Below are positions 52,840 to 61,766 of a stretch of 64,000 nt of DNA, in pieces; position 1 is the stretch's first letter; each line of letters opens with the position of its first letter. The position numbers were made by a program, and so were the translations under genes. The notes under the pieces were generated by a model. It had not been told where the DNA came from. It saw only the letters and a program-made list of their open reading frames with translations, and searched no databases. The DNA comes from Hyphomicrobium_A sp965243865 (lineage in GTDB: Bacteria; Pseudomonadota; Alphaproteobacteria; Rhizobiales; Hyphomicrobiaceae): positions 2,356,001 to 2,420,000 of the forward strand of contig NZ_OZ251603.1 in assembly GCF_965243865.1 (NCBI RefSeq). The letters are read 5' to 3'.

Positions 52840-52939
52840 CCGTCATCCTCGGCTTCATGCCGAGGATCCACCGCGCACTAGCTCCGACGGTCACGCCTGG
52901 AGGATAGCTGGGTCCTCGGGACAAGCCCGAAGATGACGT
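52840..52939. repeat. Family C (RIME-like) repeat, copy C4
   Basis: CGTCATCCTCGGCTTCATGC/CGAGGATCCACC at the left and GGGTCCTCGGGACAAGCCCG/AAGATGACG at the right match copy C3 closely. It is 23 bases after the thpR stop. Confidence 0.82.
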
Positions 52940-52950
52940 CGTCGAGCGAC

Positions 52951-53054
52951 TGGCCGCGAAGCGGCAAGGGCCCAAGGGGCCCCGCGCCAAGTGGCGCGGG
53001 TTTCCGCTTGCGCGACGTCAGCCGCAGAACAAGCTTCTATCGGCTCGTGTCAGC
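52951..53054 (-). repeat. Family B structured repeat, copy B10
   Basis: Stem 1 is GCCGC-GAA-GCGGC, stem 2 is GGGCCC-AAG-GGGCCC and stem 3 is CCGCGCC-AAGT-GGCGCGG. The right end is GAACAAGCTTCTATCGGCTCGTGTCA. It ends 18 bases from the secB stop codon. Confidence 0.87.
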
Positions 53055-53071
53055 CTCAGCTAAAGACCAAA

Positions 53072-53584
53072 CTAATTCTTCAATTCGGTCTCTGCCCGCG
53101 CGCGCATCTCTTGCTGGCGGCTCATGTAGAGCGAAGCGAAGTCGAACGGATCGAGCAGCAGCGGCGGGAAACCGCCTTCACGCGTCAGGTCCGCTACGAT
53201 CCGGCGCACGAACGGGAACAGGATCGTCGGGCAGTTGACCAGGAGGAACGGCTCGAGCGCCTGCTCGGGAATGTTCTCGATCCGGAACAGGCCCGAATAG
53301 ACCAGCTCGAGCTGATAGATCTCGCCGTTCTTGTTGACCGCCTGCGCGTTGAAATCGATCGTGCTCTCGTACAGCGACGGGCCCATGCCCTTGGCGCCCA
53401 CGTTGATTGAGAGCTGCAGGTTCGGCTGATCGCCCGGATCCTTGATGATCCTCTCGATGTTCGGGTTCTCGAACGAGAGATCCTTGATGTACTGCGCGAC
53501 GACCTTCACCTGAACCGGCGGCGGGGCAGACTTAGCGGCCTCGTCTGGTTTGCCATTGCCGTTGCCATTATTGGAGCTGGCCAT
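53072..53584 (-). CDS. secB: Protein-export chaperone SecB
   Basis: The product has 170 residues. The SecB core covers about 22-160: VVAQYIKDLSFENPNIE, IYQLELVYSGLFRIENIPEQ and CPTILFPFVRRIVADLTREG with PPLLLDPFDFASLY, all diagnostic. The N-terminal 20 residues (Asn/Gly-rich) and C-terminus are disordered. SecB keeps preproteins unfolded and hands them to SecA. Its position among fxsA, timA, mltA and dnaQ is conserved in alphaproteobacteria. Confidence 0.96.
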   Translation of the reverse strand: MASSNNGNGNGKPDEAAKSAPPPVQVKVVAQYIKDLSFENPNIERIIKDPGDQPNLQLSINVGAKGMGPSLYESTIDFNAQAVNKNGEIYQLELVYSGLFRIENIPEQALEPFLLVNCPTILFPFVRRIVADLTREGGFPPLLLDPFDFASLYMSRQQEMRARAETELKN

Positions 53585-53697
53585 CGAAGAATTCCATCAT
53601 CATGAGTGTTGCAACCGAGGCGGGCTAGCTAACACGCAGGCAACGCTGCGACAATCGTGCTGTGGGGCTCCCCGCACGGCCTTCCGCGATAGGCCGG

Positions 53698-54189
53698 CTA
53701 ACGCGGGCGGTCATCGTCATCGAGACGCTCGTACGTGCCCTCGATGATGATTGGCTCTTTGGCTCCCGAAGCGTCTCGATCTGCTTGCGGGCCGGTCGGC
53801 CGGCCCCTGCCGTCCCGCCGGGCGTCGGTGAAGCCGGGAATGACTGCCCCGAGAATAAGCCGGCGCAGCGGCGGCACCAGCAGCGCAAGGCCCAGCGCGT
53901 CGGAGATGAAGCCGGGCAGGATCAGCAGGCTGCCGGCGAGAATAACGACGTAGCCATCGACCATCGAGGCGAAGGCAAACCCGCCCCGGCTCATGCTGTC
54001 GAACATTCGCCCGACCATCGAAACGCCCTGGTTACGTATGATGAGCATGCCGCCGACTGCTGCCAAAACAAGCAGCCCCAGCGTTGCCCAGAAGCCGATC
54101 GCCTGGCCGACTTCGATCAGCACGGCAATTTCCAGCAGTGGGAACCCCAGCAAAAGCAGCAGTGTAAAGGCGCGCACCGGCGACAACAT
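53698..54189 (-). CDS. fxsA: FxsA family membrane protein
   Basis: The product has 163 residues from ATG 54189 (GAGGTGA about nine bases upstream); a longer start at 54270 is possible. The FxsA/YtzA core is seen in PLLEIAVLIEVGQAIGFWAT, GFAFASMVDGYVVILAGSL and LLILPGFISDALGLALLVPP, with three to four membrane helices. A polar tail ends in DDDDRPR. In E. coli overproduced FxsA relieves phage T7 exclusion by F, but its normal role is unknown. It is divergent from timA. Confidence 0.88.
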   Translation of the reverse strand: MLSPVRAFTLLLLLGFPLLEIAVLIEVGQAIGFWATLGLLVLAAVGGMLIIRNQGVSMVGRMFDSMSRGGFAFASMVDGYVVILAGSLLILPGFISDALGLALLVPPLRRLILGAVIPGFTDARRDGRGRPTGPQADRDASGAKEPIIIEGTYERLDDDDRPR

Positions 54190-54284
54190 TTTCGACTGTT
54201 CACCTCGCACTAGCGGGTTGTTGAGCATGCCACCCGTCAGCTTGCCATCGGCCTGCAATCGGGTTGGCATTGCAGCATTTGTGC

Positions 54285-54300
54285 CTTACCTTGGAGTAAG
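54285..54300. promoter_or_regulatory. Inverted repeat between fxsA and timA
   Basis: CTTAC-N6-GTAAG lies in the divergent promoter region between fxsA and the Tim44-like gene. It could be an operator. No regulator is identified. Confidence 0.3.
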
Positions 54301-54426
54301 ACCACTCTAAACCCCTTGATGGCGGATCGGATGAGGCCCATCGCCCCCTTGGGCCGGGATTAAGACACGATCATATATTGCTGTCGTATCCAGTCACGCT
54401 GTTGATTGCCAGGAAGGCAGCCGTCC

Positions 54427-55167
54427 ATGGAGAAGATCGATCTCTTCACCCTTATCTCGCTCATTGTCGCGGTCATCGTGATTCTGAAGCTGAGAAGCGT
54501 CCTTGGACGCCGCACGGGTGACGAGGAAGCCCGCGTCGAGCGCTATCGCACCGAGCGGGCACGTCAGGAGGCCGCCGCCTCCGGCGACAACGTCGTCGCC
54601 ATGCCCCGTCGTGAGCGCGATGCCCTGGCTCCCGCACCGGCCGGCGAAGTCACCGAAGTCGACGCCGAGGAGCGCATCAAGAACTATGCGGGTGCCGAAC
54701 CGGCCGCCCGCGCCGGCCTCGTCGATATCGCTCGCCAGGATCCGGCATTCGACCCCGACAGCTTCATCCGCGGCGCCAAGCAGGCCTACGAGATGATCGT
54801 CACCGCATTTGCCGAAGGCAATCGCAAGCTGCTGCGCGACCTCCTCAGCCGCGACGTCTACGACGGTTTCAACCGCGCCATCACCGAGCGCGAGGCTCGC
54901 GGCGAGCAGGTCGACCAGAGCTTCGTCGGCATCGAGAAGGCCGACATCGTGGAATCGGAGCTGAAGAGCGGCATCGCCTCGGTCACTGTGCGCTTCGTCA
55001 GCGAGCTCATCTCCGCGACGCGCGACAAGGCTGGCGCGATCATCGGCGGCGACCCGCAGCGCATTAAGGAGGTCACCGACATCTGGACCTTCAGCCGCGA
55101 TATCTCGTCAGCCAAGACACGCGCCGATCCGAATTGGCGTCTGATCGCCACGCAGTCGCCCGCCTGA
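54427..55167 (+). CDS. Tim44/TimA domain protein
   Basis: The product has 246 residues from ATG 54427 (AGGAAGG eight bases upstream). One N-terminal membrane helix (about 5-22) is followed by a charged linker and a C-terminal Tim44-like domain (about 105-243, DSFIRGAKQAYEMIVTAFAE, SRDVYDGFNRAITERE, VTDIWTFSRDI). The bacterial homologues (TimA) are related to mitochondrial Tim44 of the import motor; their bacterial role is unclear. The secB/mltA context is conserved. Confidence 0.9.
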   Translation: MEKIDLFTLISLIVAVIVILKLRSVLGRRTGDEEARVERYRTERARQEAAASGDNVVAMPRRERDALAPAPAGEVTEVDAEERIKNYAGAEPAARAGLVDIARQDPAFDPDSFIRGAKQAYEMIVTAFAEGNRKLLRDLLSRDVYDGFNRAITEREARGEQVDQSFVGIEKADIVESELKSGIASVTVRFVSELISATRDKAGAIIGGDPQRIKEVTDIWTFSRDISSAKTRADPNWRLIATQSPA

Positions 55168-55259
55168 GGTAGATTTGCACGCGGGGGCGTGCGAACGGAA
55201 AGGCTCTGGGTCGCGAGCACAGCGGCCGTTGGGTTCGAACTGGGGGAACGCGAGCGACC

Positions 55260-56588
55260 ATGGCAGGCTATCGCGCCCTGGCTGCTATGTGTTGGTGGGT
55301 GGCCGCAGCCGCGGTCGCCCATGCTCAGTCATCCGCCCCACCCGCCTTTGCTCCCAGTTCCACGCCAGCAGCCATGAGCAACGACACCGCCCCGCGTCCC
55401 CCTGCCCCCGAGGCCCCCAAGAGCAACCAGCCAAAGCTGGAACCGGTGAGCTTTTCCGATCTCCCCAGCTGGGATACCGATGATCATCTCGCCGCTCTGA
55501 AGACCTTCCTGAAGTCTTGCGATGCAGTCGCCCGCATGGCCGGCAAATCTGTATCGGGTAAGGCGCTATCGCAGTGCCACGTCCCCGTCGGCGAGCTGGC
55601 CTCCACATGCCGGGCCGCGCAGGACCTAAAATCGCTCACCAAGGCGAAGGCCAAGGCCTTCTTTGAAACGCACTTCACCCCGCATCGCGTGGTGCAGACC
55701 AAATCCGCCGGACTGCTGACCGGCTATTACGAACCCGTGCTGGAAGGCTCACGCACGCGCCAGGGCAAATTCCAGACGCCGGTCTACAAGCGCCCCACCG
55801 ATCTCACCAATGTCGTCGACGAAGCCGACCGCGCTTCCAAGCAGACGGGCTTCACTCACCTGCGCAAGACATCGACCGGCGAAACCTCGCCTTATCCCAC
55901 GCGCGCCGAAATCGAGCAGGGCGCGCTTGCGGGCAAGGGCCTGGAGCTCCTCTACCTCGAAGACCCCGTCGAAGTTTTCTTCATGCACATTCAGGGCTCG
56001 GGCCGGATCCATCTCACCGACGGATCCAGTGTGCGCATCAATTACGATGGCAAGAACGGCTATCCCTACACCTCGATCGGCCGCTACCTGATCGACAACA
56101 ACATCCTCCCCGCCCACAAGATGTCCATGCAGGCGCTCGGCAAATGGCTGCGCGAGGACAAGGCGCGCGGCCAGCAGATCATGTGGCAGAACAAGTCGTT
56201 CATCTTCTTCCGCGAGATCGGCGACACTGATGGCCCAGTGGGAGCCATGTCGGTCCCTCTGACGCCCGGCCGCAGTCTTGCCGTCGACACCGGATTCCAC
56301 ACGCTCGGCACACCCATTTATCTCAGCGTCCCCGCCCTCTCGCACGCCACGAAGGGCAAGGGCTTTAATCGTTTGATGGTGGCTCAGGACGTAGGCTCGG
56401 CGATCAAGGGCCCCGAGCGGGGCGACATCTACTTCGGCTCCGGCGCCTCGGCTGGAAAGATCGCAGGCACGACAAGGCATCAAGGCAACTTCTTCGTGCT
56501 GCTTCCCACGGTGACCCAGGCGGCCGGATCCGGCATCAGGTTCGGCGAGCACCTGAAATGGCACACGACCGTGAAGGCCGCCCAGTGA
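55260..56588 (+). CDS. mltA: Membrane-bound lytic murein transglycosylase A
   Basis: The product has 442 residues with an N-terminal signal (about 1-23) and a Pro/Ala-rich linker. The MltA domain is visible as KSAGLLTGYYEPVLEGSRTR, VEVFFMHIQGSGRIHL and SIGRYLIDNNILP. A C-terminal 3D domain contains VDTGFHTLGTPIYLSV and LMVAQDVGSAIKGPERGDIY with the conserved Asp residues. It cleaves peptidoglycan with anhydro-muramic acid formation. Its stop overlaps the start of the smr gene by four bases. Confidence 0.95.
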   Translation: MAGYRALAAMCWWVAAAAVAHAQSSAPPAFAPSSTPAAMSNDTAPRPPAPEAPKSNQPKLEPVSFSDLPSWDTDDHLAALKTFLKSCDAVARMAGKSVSGKALSQCHVPVGELASTCRAAQDLKSLTKAKAKAFFETHFTPHRVVQTKSAGLLTGYYEPVLEGSRTRQGKFQTPVYKRPTDLTNVVDEADRASKQTGFTHLRKTSTGETSPYPTRAEIEQGALAGKGLELLYLEDPVEVFFMHIQGSGRIHLTDGSSVRINYDGKNGYPYTSIGRYLIDNNILPAHKMSMQALGKWLREDKARGQQIMWQNKSFIFFREIGDTDGPVGAMSVPLTPGRSLAVDTGFHTLGTPIYLSVPALSHATKGKGFNRLMVAQDVGSAIKGPERGDIYFGSGASAGKIAGTTRHQGNFFVLLPTVTQAAGSGIRFGEHLKWHTTVKAAQ

Positions 56589-57226
56589 AGCACCCGGGTA
56601 AGAAAGCCGGGGCGCGTATTTCAAAGGAAGAACGCGAGCTCTGGGAGCACACTGCCCGCTCCATCGAGCCGATCAAGAGCAAGAAGGGCAGAGTTCACGC
56701 CGCGCTCGAAGATCTCGAGACCCCACCGACGCCGCCAACACGCGAGCCGGCCAGAAGTGCCGAGCCATCGAGGATACTGAAGCCCTCACCGCCCACATCG
56801 ACGCCTTTGGTGCGCATCACCAAGGCGCCGCCCCCGCCATCCCCGCTCAATCTCGAACGCAAGAAGACGCGCAAGGTCAGCTCCGGCAAGATCGAGATCG
56901 AAGGCCGCATCGACCTTCACGGCATGCGCCAAAGCGAGGCACACGCTGCCCTGATGCGCTTTCTGAGCCGCGCCTACGCCAGCGGAAAGCGCTGGGTACT
57001 TGTCATTACCGGCAAGGGCGCACCCCAGCGCACCGCATATGACGAACGCTCAGATCGCGAAGGCGAGGAGCGCGGGGTCCTTCGCCGCAACGTGCCCCGC
57101 TGGCTGGCCGAGCCCGACGTTGCGCCGATAATCATCGGCTTCACTGCAGCCGCCATCCGCCACGGCGGCGAAGGCGCCCTTTACGTGCACCTGCGCAAGC
57201 GCCCCGGCGCTCCCGGCGACGACTGA
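56585..57226 (+). CDS. Smr domain protein (MutS2-type endonuclease domain)
   Basis: The product has 213 residues from GTG 56585, which overlaps the mltA stop (GTGA); an upstream start at 56558 is less likely. A basic, Pro-rich N-terminal half precedes the Smr domain (about 105-205). The domain shows the DLHGMRQSEAHAAL motif and WVLVITGKGAPQ (TGKG loop), which define the nuclease fold. It is probably a nucleic-acid binding or nicking protein; the substrate is unknown. Downstream of mltA it is conserved in Rhizobiales. Confidence 0.92.
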   Translation: MKHPGKKAGARISKEERELWEHTARSIEPIKSKKGRVHAALEDLETPPTPPTREPARSAEPSRILKPSPPTSTPLVRITKAPPPPSPLNLERKKTRKVSSGKIEIEGRIDLHGMRQSEAHAALMRFLSRAYASGKRWVLVITGKGAPQRTAYDERSDREGEERGVLRRNVPRWLAEPDVAPIIIGFTAAAIRHGGEGALYVHLRKRPGAPGDD

Positions 57227-57254
57227 CCAACGCCACCGACTCCGCGGTTCGCAA

Positions 57255-57758
57255 TCAGCCCGAGCAGGTTGCCGCGAGCTTGTCGAGGGCGGCGCTGATA
57301 CCGCCCAGCGAGTACGTATCCGTCGTCGCCGTACCGCGCGCCGAGGTGGCCTTCACGAAGGCATTCGAGCCCTTCTTCAAAGCCTCGATCAGCTTCAGCT
57401 CCTCATTCGGATCCTGCACGAACCCGCGCTCGCCCTTAACGAACAGCTTGAAGGTATCGGTACCGACCGTGACCGACATGTCCGCGTCCGGCTTGACCGG
57501 ATAGCCCACCTTCACGCTCGGCTCAGCCTTCACGCCCTCCTTCGGCCACGCCGAAATATAGAAGAAGATCGGGCCGCGATTGGCGCCCAGTGGCTCTACT
57601 GCCAACGGCTGCGCAGCGATGAAGCACACCGATTTCGGCGTCGCCGCATCCGCGTAGAGGCTCCATGAGCCCTGCTTCTCGACGAGTTCGACGGTCTGCG
57701 CCGAAGCGGCCGTCGCCAATGCGAAGGTCAGAATAGCTGACGCCATTGTCGTGCGCAT
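57255..57758 (-). CDS. Secreted protein of invasion-associated locus B (IalB) type
   Basis: The product has 167 residues from ATG 57758, with GGAGGGG about eight bases upstream. It has a signal peptide (about 1-20, ASA). The mature part resembles the IalB family: SWSLYADAATPKSVCFIAAQ, RGPIFFYISAWP and SVKVGYPVKPDADMSVTV. IalB relatives are widespread periplasmic proteins of Rhizobiales; the name does not imply virulence here. Two Cys residues are far apart. The family call is by pattern, with moderate certainty. Confidence 0.75.
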   Translation of the reverse strand: MRTTMASAILTFALATAASAQTVELVEKQGSWSLYADAATPKSVCFIAAQPLAVEPLGANRGPIFFYISAWPKEGVKAEPSVKVGYPVKPDADMSVTVGTDTFKLFVKGERGFVQDPNEELKLIEALKKGSNAFVKATSARGTATTDTYSLGGISAALDKLAATCSG

Positions 57759-57819
57759 AAGGCTCCCCTCCCCAGCTGAGCGCGATTTGAGGTGAGCATA
57801 TGCACCCGTGACCCGAGTG

Positions 57820-58395
57820 TCACCCTTCGGGGCCCACCTTACCCCCGGTTTCGCGAGAGCGTGATCCATCGGCGGACGCTTTTGCCACCGGACCTCCCTC
57901 GCCCACTGGCCGATCCGGAAACCGCGCCATGGTGCGTACCCGGTCGTACATGACGATGGCCCCGGCCATGGCGACGTTGATGCAGAATTTCGTTGGGATG
58001 CGCACCACATGCTCGCACCGCGCCAGCAGCTCGTCCGACAGCGAACCCTGTTCCGGCCCCAGCACGTACGCGGCGCGCAACGGATGCCGGAAACTTGGAA
58101 GATCGACTGCATTTTCAACGAGTTCGATCCCGACGAGCTTGCACCCGTTGGGCAGCGCCATGTCGTCCAGGCTCGCCCAGTTGTAATGCGGCACGTGCAG
58201 CTGGCTCTTCGACGTATCGGCGAAGGCTTCCAGCGCCCGATAAGTTGCGCCCACTGTAAATGTGAAGCTGGCACCGAACCCGTGCGCCGAGCGCATCAGG
58301 TTGCCGAGGTTCAGCGATTTCGACATGCGCTCAGCGCCGATCGCGAAGTAACCGCGCGGCGTAGGCGGCCAGGTGCTCTGTTGTCTGTCGGTCAT
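57820..58395 (-). CDS. TrmH/SpoU-family RNA methyltransferase
   Basis: The product has 191 residues from ATG 58395. It is a SPOUT methyltransferase with the three knot motifs: NLGNLMRSAHGFGA (motif 1), AAYVLGPEQGSLSDELLARC (motif 2) and IPTKFCINVAMAGAIVMYDR (motif 3), including the catalytic Asn/Arg region. It lacks an extra N-terminal substrate domain. It methylates ribose in tRNA or rRNA; the target cannot be set. It is divergent from the quinone oxidoreductase gene. Confidence 0.9.
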   Translation of the reverse strand: MTDRQQSTWPPTPRGYFAIGAERMSKSLNLGNLMRSAHGFGASFTFTVGATYRALEAFADTSKSQLHVPHYNWASLDDMALPNGCKLVGIELVENAVDLPSFRHPLRAAYVLGPEQGSLSDELLARCEHVVRIPTKFCINVAMAGAIVMYDRVRTMARFPDRPVGEGGPVAKASADGSRSRETGGKVGPEG

Positions 58396-58502
58396 TTGGG
58401 CTCTCGTGCCCGGCGGCCGCTTGCGGCGCGATCCAGGGCGTGGTGGAAGGGCGTAGTCGATGGCGTTCCGGGTGAAATTACCCTGTTGGCGGGAGGTTTT
58501 AC

Positions 58503-59477
58503 ATGAAAGCAGCACTTTGCAAGAGCCTCGAGGGTCCCAGCGCGCTGGTCATCGACGATCTGGCCGTGTCGCAGCCTGGCCCCGGCGAGGTTCTGATCGA
58601 CGTTAAGGCCGCCGCACTCAACTATTTCGACACCCTCATCACGCGCGGAAAGTACCAGTCAAAGCCCGACCTGCCGTTCTCCCCCTCTGCCGAGATTGCC
58701 GGCACCGTTGCCGCGCTGGGCCCGGGTGTCACTGGCCTGAAGGTTGACGAGCGCGTTGCCGCCTACATCGGCTGGGGCGGCGCCCGCGAGAAAGTCATCG
58801 CCAAGGCCGAAGCCGTCATCCCCATTCCGGACAGCGTCAACGACGTCGTCGCTGCCGGCGTCTCGGTCACCTACGGCACGGCCATTCACGGCCTCAAGGA
58901 TCGCGCCCGCTTGCAGCCGGGCGAGAGTATCGCCGTGATGGGTGCCGCCGGCGGCGCTGGCCTTGCGGCGGTTGAGATCGCCAAGCTGATGGGCGCACGC
59001 GTCATCGCCGTCGCGTCCTCTCCTGAGAAGCTCGCCGTCACCAAGGCCCACGGCGCCGACGACGCGATTGATTACAGCGGCACCGACCTCAAGGATGCAT
59101 TGCGCGCCCTCACTGGTGGCAAAGGCGTCGACGTCGTCTACGATTGCGTTGGCGGCGCCTCATCGGAGCAAGCTTTGCGAGCAACCGCATGGCAAGGCCG
59201 CTTCCTCGTCGTCGGTTTCGCATCCGGCGACATTCCCAAGATCCCGCTCAATCTGTTGCTGCTGAAGGGCTGCGATGCGCTGGGCGTTTTCTGGGGCGAA
59301 GCCGTGAAGCGCGATCCAGCTGGCCACCGCGCCAACATGGTGCAGGTGCTCGATTGGGTCGCGAAAGGCCAGCTCAATCCGCGCATCCACGGCACCTTTG
59401 CGCTGGATGACATTCGCGATGCGCTCGCCGTCATCGAGAAGCGCGAAGCCGTCGGCAAAGTCGTCCTGACGATTTAG
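58503..59477 (+). CDS. NADPH:quinone oxidoreductase-like MDR protein
   Basis: The product has 324 residues and belongs to the zinc-free medium-chain reductases. The N-terminal GroES-like part opens MKAALCKSLEGPSALVIDDL, and the NADPH-binding Rossmann motif is VMGAAGGAGLAAVEIAKLMG near residue 145. The GKGVDVVYDCVGG segment follows. No structural or catalytic zinc Cys set is present. It probably reduces quinones or alpha,beta-unsaturated carbonyls; the substrate is not defined. GGGAGG lies six to seven bases before the ATG. Confidence 0.9.
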   Translation: MKAALCKSLEGPSALVIDDLAVSQPGPGEVLIDVKAAALNYFDTLITRGKYQSKPDLPFSPSAEIAGTVAALGPGVTGLKVDERVAAYIGWGGAREKVIAKAEAVIPIPDSVNDVVAAGVSVTYGTAIHGLKDRARLQPGESIAVMGAAGGAGLAAVEIAKLMGARVIAVASSPEKLAVTKAHGADDAIDYSGTDLKDALRALTGGKGVDVVYDCVGGASSEQALRATAWQGRFLVVGFASGDIPKIPLNLLLLKGCDALGVFWGEAVKRDPAGHRANMVQVLDWVAKGQLNPRIHGTFALDDIRDALAVIEKREAVGKVVLTI

Positions 59478-59567
59478 CCGCGCAAAGACACGCGCATTCA
59501 GACTTTATTTGCCATGTTGGGCCGATGCTACGTCCGTTGAGTTTAGTTGCGGAGCGTCAGCGTCGAG

Positions 59568-60236
59568 ATGCGTCAGTCGCGTGCCATGATGATTGCCCTC
59601 GGCGCGCTGGCCGCATCTGCTGCCGCGTACGAGCCCGCTTTCGCCGAGGGCTTCTTCTCCCGTCTGTTCGGTTGGGGCAATTCCCGCCCTGTCGAGCGCA
59701 TGCCCGCGCCGACGTATAACTTCGGCTACGGCGGACAGCGCTTCGACTACGGCAACGGTTATTCCGAGGATGGCTGGCCGCGCGACAACACGCGCTACCG
59801 GTCGCTGTGCGTGCGCACATGCGACGGCTTCTATTTCCCCATCGGCGACAATGTCGGCCGCGAGCGTCTCTACCAGGATGCGCGCACCTGCCAGGCACGC
59901 TGCAATGGTGAAGCCCAGCTCTACTATTATCCAAACAACGGCGGCAGCATCGAAACCATGGTCGACATGGCTGGCCGCCCATACGCGCAGACATCGACGG
60001 CCTTCCTCTATCGCAAGCGCCTGGTCGAGGGCTGCACGTGCAAACCGGCGCCATGGTCGGCGGAAACCGCCGCGCGGCATCAGGGCTACAAGGATGATGA
60101 TCGCGCGCTCTCTGAGATGCGCAATTCAGAGCAGCGCTACGCCGGCCAGCCCGCTAGCGACATCGGCGGTTATCTGATGCGCGAGAACGACGGCCCGCAG
60201 CAGACCCCCTGGGACGGCGGCCTCCGCCGCTACTAG
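59568..60236 (+). CDS. DUF2865 secreted protein
   Basis: The product has 222 residues from ATG 59568; TTG 59547 would add seven. A signal peptide (about 1-26, ending PAFAEG) is followed by Tyr/Gly-rich sequence and the DUF2865 core with RYRSLCVRTCDGFYFPIGD, CQARCNGEAQLYYYP and LVEGCTCKP. Seven Cys suggest disulfides. It is probably periplasmic or cell-wall associated; the family is seen in Rhizobiales and has no assigned function. Confidence 0.82.
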   Translation: MRQSRAMMIALGALAASAAAYEPAFAEGFFSRLFGWGNSRPVERMPAPTYNFGYGGQRFDYGNGYSEDGWPRDNTRYRSLCVRTCDGFYFPIGDNVGRERLYQDARTCQARCNGEAQLYYYPNNGGSIETMVDMAGRPYAQTSTAFLYRKRLVEGCTCKPAPWSAETAARHQGYKDDDRALSEMRNSEQRYAGQPASDIGGYLMRENDGPQQTPWDGGLRRY

Positions 60237-60249
60237 AAATCAGCCGGCA

Positions 60250-60262
60250 GCCCCTCACCCGG
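60250..60262 (-). repeat. Family A end fragment
   Basis: CCCCTCACCC equals the reverse complement of the family A right end (GGGTGAGGGG). The palindrome part is missing. It precedes repeat B11. Confidence 0.4.
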
Positions 60263-60283
60263 AAGAATACCGCTAAGGCGAAC

Positions 60284-60386
60284 GCGCCGCGAAACGGCAA
60301 GGCGCCAAAGGCGCCCGCGCCTTAGGAGCGGCTATCCACGCGCGCTGCGCTCACCGCATAACAAGCTTCTCGACACTCGTGTCAGT
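60284..60386 (-). repeat. Family B structured repeat, copy B11
   Basis: Stem 1 is GCCGC-GAA-(A)CGGC with one change, stem 2 is GGCGCC-AAA-GGCGCC, and stem 3 is degraded (CGCGCCTTAGGAGCGG). The right end is ATAACAAGCTTCTCGACACTCGTGTCA. It ends about 14 bases from the dnaQ stop codon. Confidence 0.82.
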
Positions 60387-60399
60387 CTAGAAAAAACCT

Positions 60400-61116
60400 C
60401 TATCCAGCGTCGGCGACCATAAATTTCTTCCAGATCGCATTCTCCCCCAGCGAGACAACGAACTCTGCGTGCGCCCTTTCAAGGTCCACCGAGAGTCGAG
60501 GCAGCAGCGGGCTCGGCCGCTGTTGCGCATTGCCACGCTGCAAGGTCGTGATCTCGCCACCCTGCGCATTCGACGATCCCATCGATAGCTCGACGAACGC
60601 CGCCTGCCGTGCGCCCAGCAGCTCGATATAGACTTCGGCCAGCAGCAGCGAGTCGACGAGCGCGCCGTGCTTGGTGCGCTTGGTATTGTCGATGCCGTAG
60701 CGTTTGCACAAGGCATCGAGATTGTTCGGACCCGCGGGGTGGCGCCGCTTCGCTAGCTGCAGGGTACACGTGACGCGGTCCATCGCGATCTGCCCGAGCG
60801 ACAAGCGCCCCAGCTCGAAATTCAAAAAGCCGATGTCGAACGCCGCATTGTGGATGACGAGCCCATCCTCGGCGATGAACTCCAGGAACGAGTGCGCCAC
60901 CTGCGCAAACTTCGGCTTGTCACGCAGGAACTCCGTCGAGATCCCGTGCACGTTCTCGGCCTCTTTCGGCACGTCGCGCTCGGGATTGATGAAGCAGTGA
61001 TACTCGCGGCCCGAAGGAATCCGGTTGATCAGCTCGATGCAGCCAATCTCGATCAGCCGGTCTCCCTTGTTCGGGTCGAGACCAGTCGTTTCCGTATCAA
61101 GGATGATTTCGCGCAT
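60400..61116 (-). CDS. dnaQ: DNA polymerase III epsilon subunit (proofreading exonuclease)
   Basis: The product has 238 residues from ATG 61116. The DEDDh exonuclease motifs are present: ILDTETTGLDPNKGDRLIEI (Exo I), HNAAFDIGFLNFEL (Exo II) and HGALVDSLLLAEVY (Exo III with His and Asp). The C-terminal part has the polymerase-binding tail. It gives proofreading to the replicase. The order maf-aroE-coaE-dnaQ-secB is widespread in alphaproteobacteria. Confidence 0.95.
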   Translation of the reverse strand: MREIILDTETTGLDPNKGDRLIEIGCIELINRIPSGREYHCFINPERDVPKEAENVHGISTEFLRDKPKFAQVAHSFLEFIAEDGLVIHNAAFDIGFLNFELGRLSLGQIAMDRVTCTLQLAKRRHPAGPNNLDALCKRYGIDNTKRTKHGALVDSLLLAEVYIELLGARQAAFVELSMGSSNAQGGEITTLQRGNAQQRPSPLLPRLSVDLERAHAEFVVSLGENAIWKKFMVADAG

Positions 61117-61148
61117 TCTATTTTGACGCCGCGATTCGGCCCATCCGG

Positions 61149-61766
61149 TCAAGCCCACTCGCGGGCAAAAGCCTCGCCTGACCACGTCTCCAGCTCGGCG
61201 AGGATCTTATCGAGGTGCGCCTCGCTAGCCGCCGTCCCGCTGCCGGTGTCGACGACGAAATCCGCACGCGCGCGTTTCTCGGCATCCGGCATCTGCCGCG
61301 CCAGCAGCCCATCGAGCTTCGCTTTCGTCATACCGACGCGATTGAGCAGCCGCTCACGCTGGATCTCAGCCGGGGCGGAAAGCACGATCACCACGTCGAC
61401 CAGCTTGTTCGCGTTGGTCTCAAAGAGCAGCGGAATCTCCAGAACCGCGATAGATGTGCCGCGCCGCGCTTCGGCGCGCAGGAAAGACCGCTCCGACTCC
61501 CGCACCATCGGGTGCACGATAGCCTCTAGCTCACGCAGCCGTTCGGGATGCGCAATAATCGCCGCACTCAACCGCGTCCGGTCGACACCTGCCTGCGTGG
61601 TCGTTCCCGGAAAAGCCCGCTCGATCCGTTCCACCGCTTTTCCACTGGCATAGAGGCGGTGCACCTCCGCATCGGCATCGAACACGGGCACGCCCCGCAA
61701 ACGCAAAAAAGCTGCGGCTGTGGACTTCCCCATGCCAATCGAGCCAGTGAGCCCCACGATCAGCAT
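61149..61766 (-). CDS. coaE: Dephospho-CoA kinase
   Basis: The product has 205 residues and performs the last step of coenzyme A synthesis. Walker A is LTGSIGMGKSTAAAFL at residues 6-21. The substrate/lid part contains DADAEVHRLY, ERLRELEAIVHPMV and VLEIPLLFETNANKLVD. Its start overlaps the aroE stop by seven bases. Confidence 0.95.
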   Translation of the reverse strand: MLIVGLTGSIGMGKSTAAAFLRLRGVPVFDADAEVHRLYASGKAVERIERAFPGTTTQAGVDRTRLSAAIIAHPERLRELEAIVHPMVRESERSFLRAEARRGTSIAVLEIPLLFETNANKLVDVVIVLSAPAEIQRERLLNRVGMTKAKLDGLLARQMPDAEKRARADFVVDTGSGTAASEAHLDKILAELETWSGEAFAREWA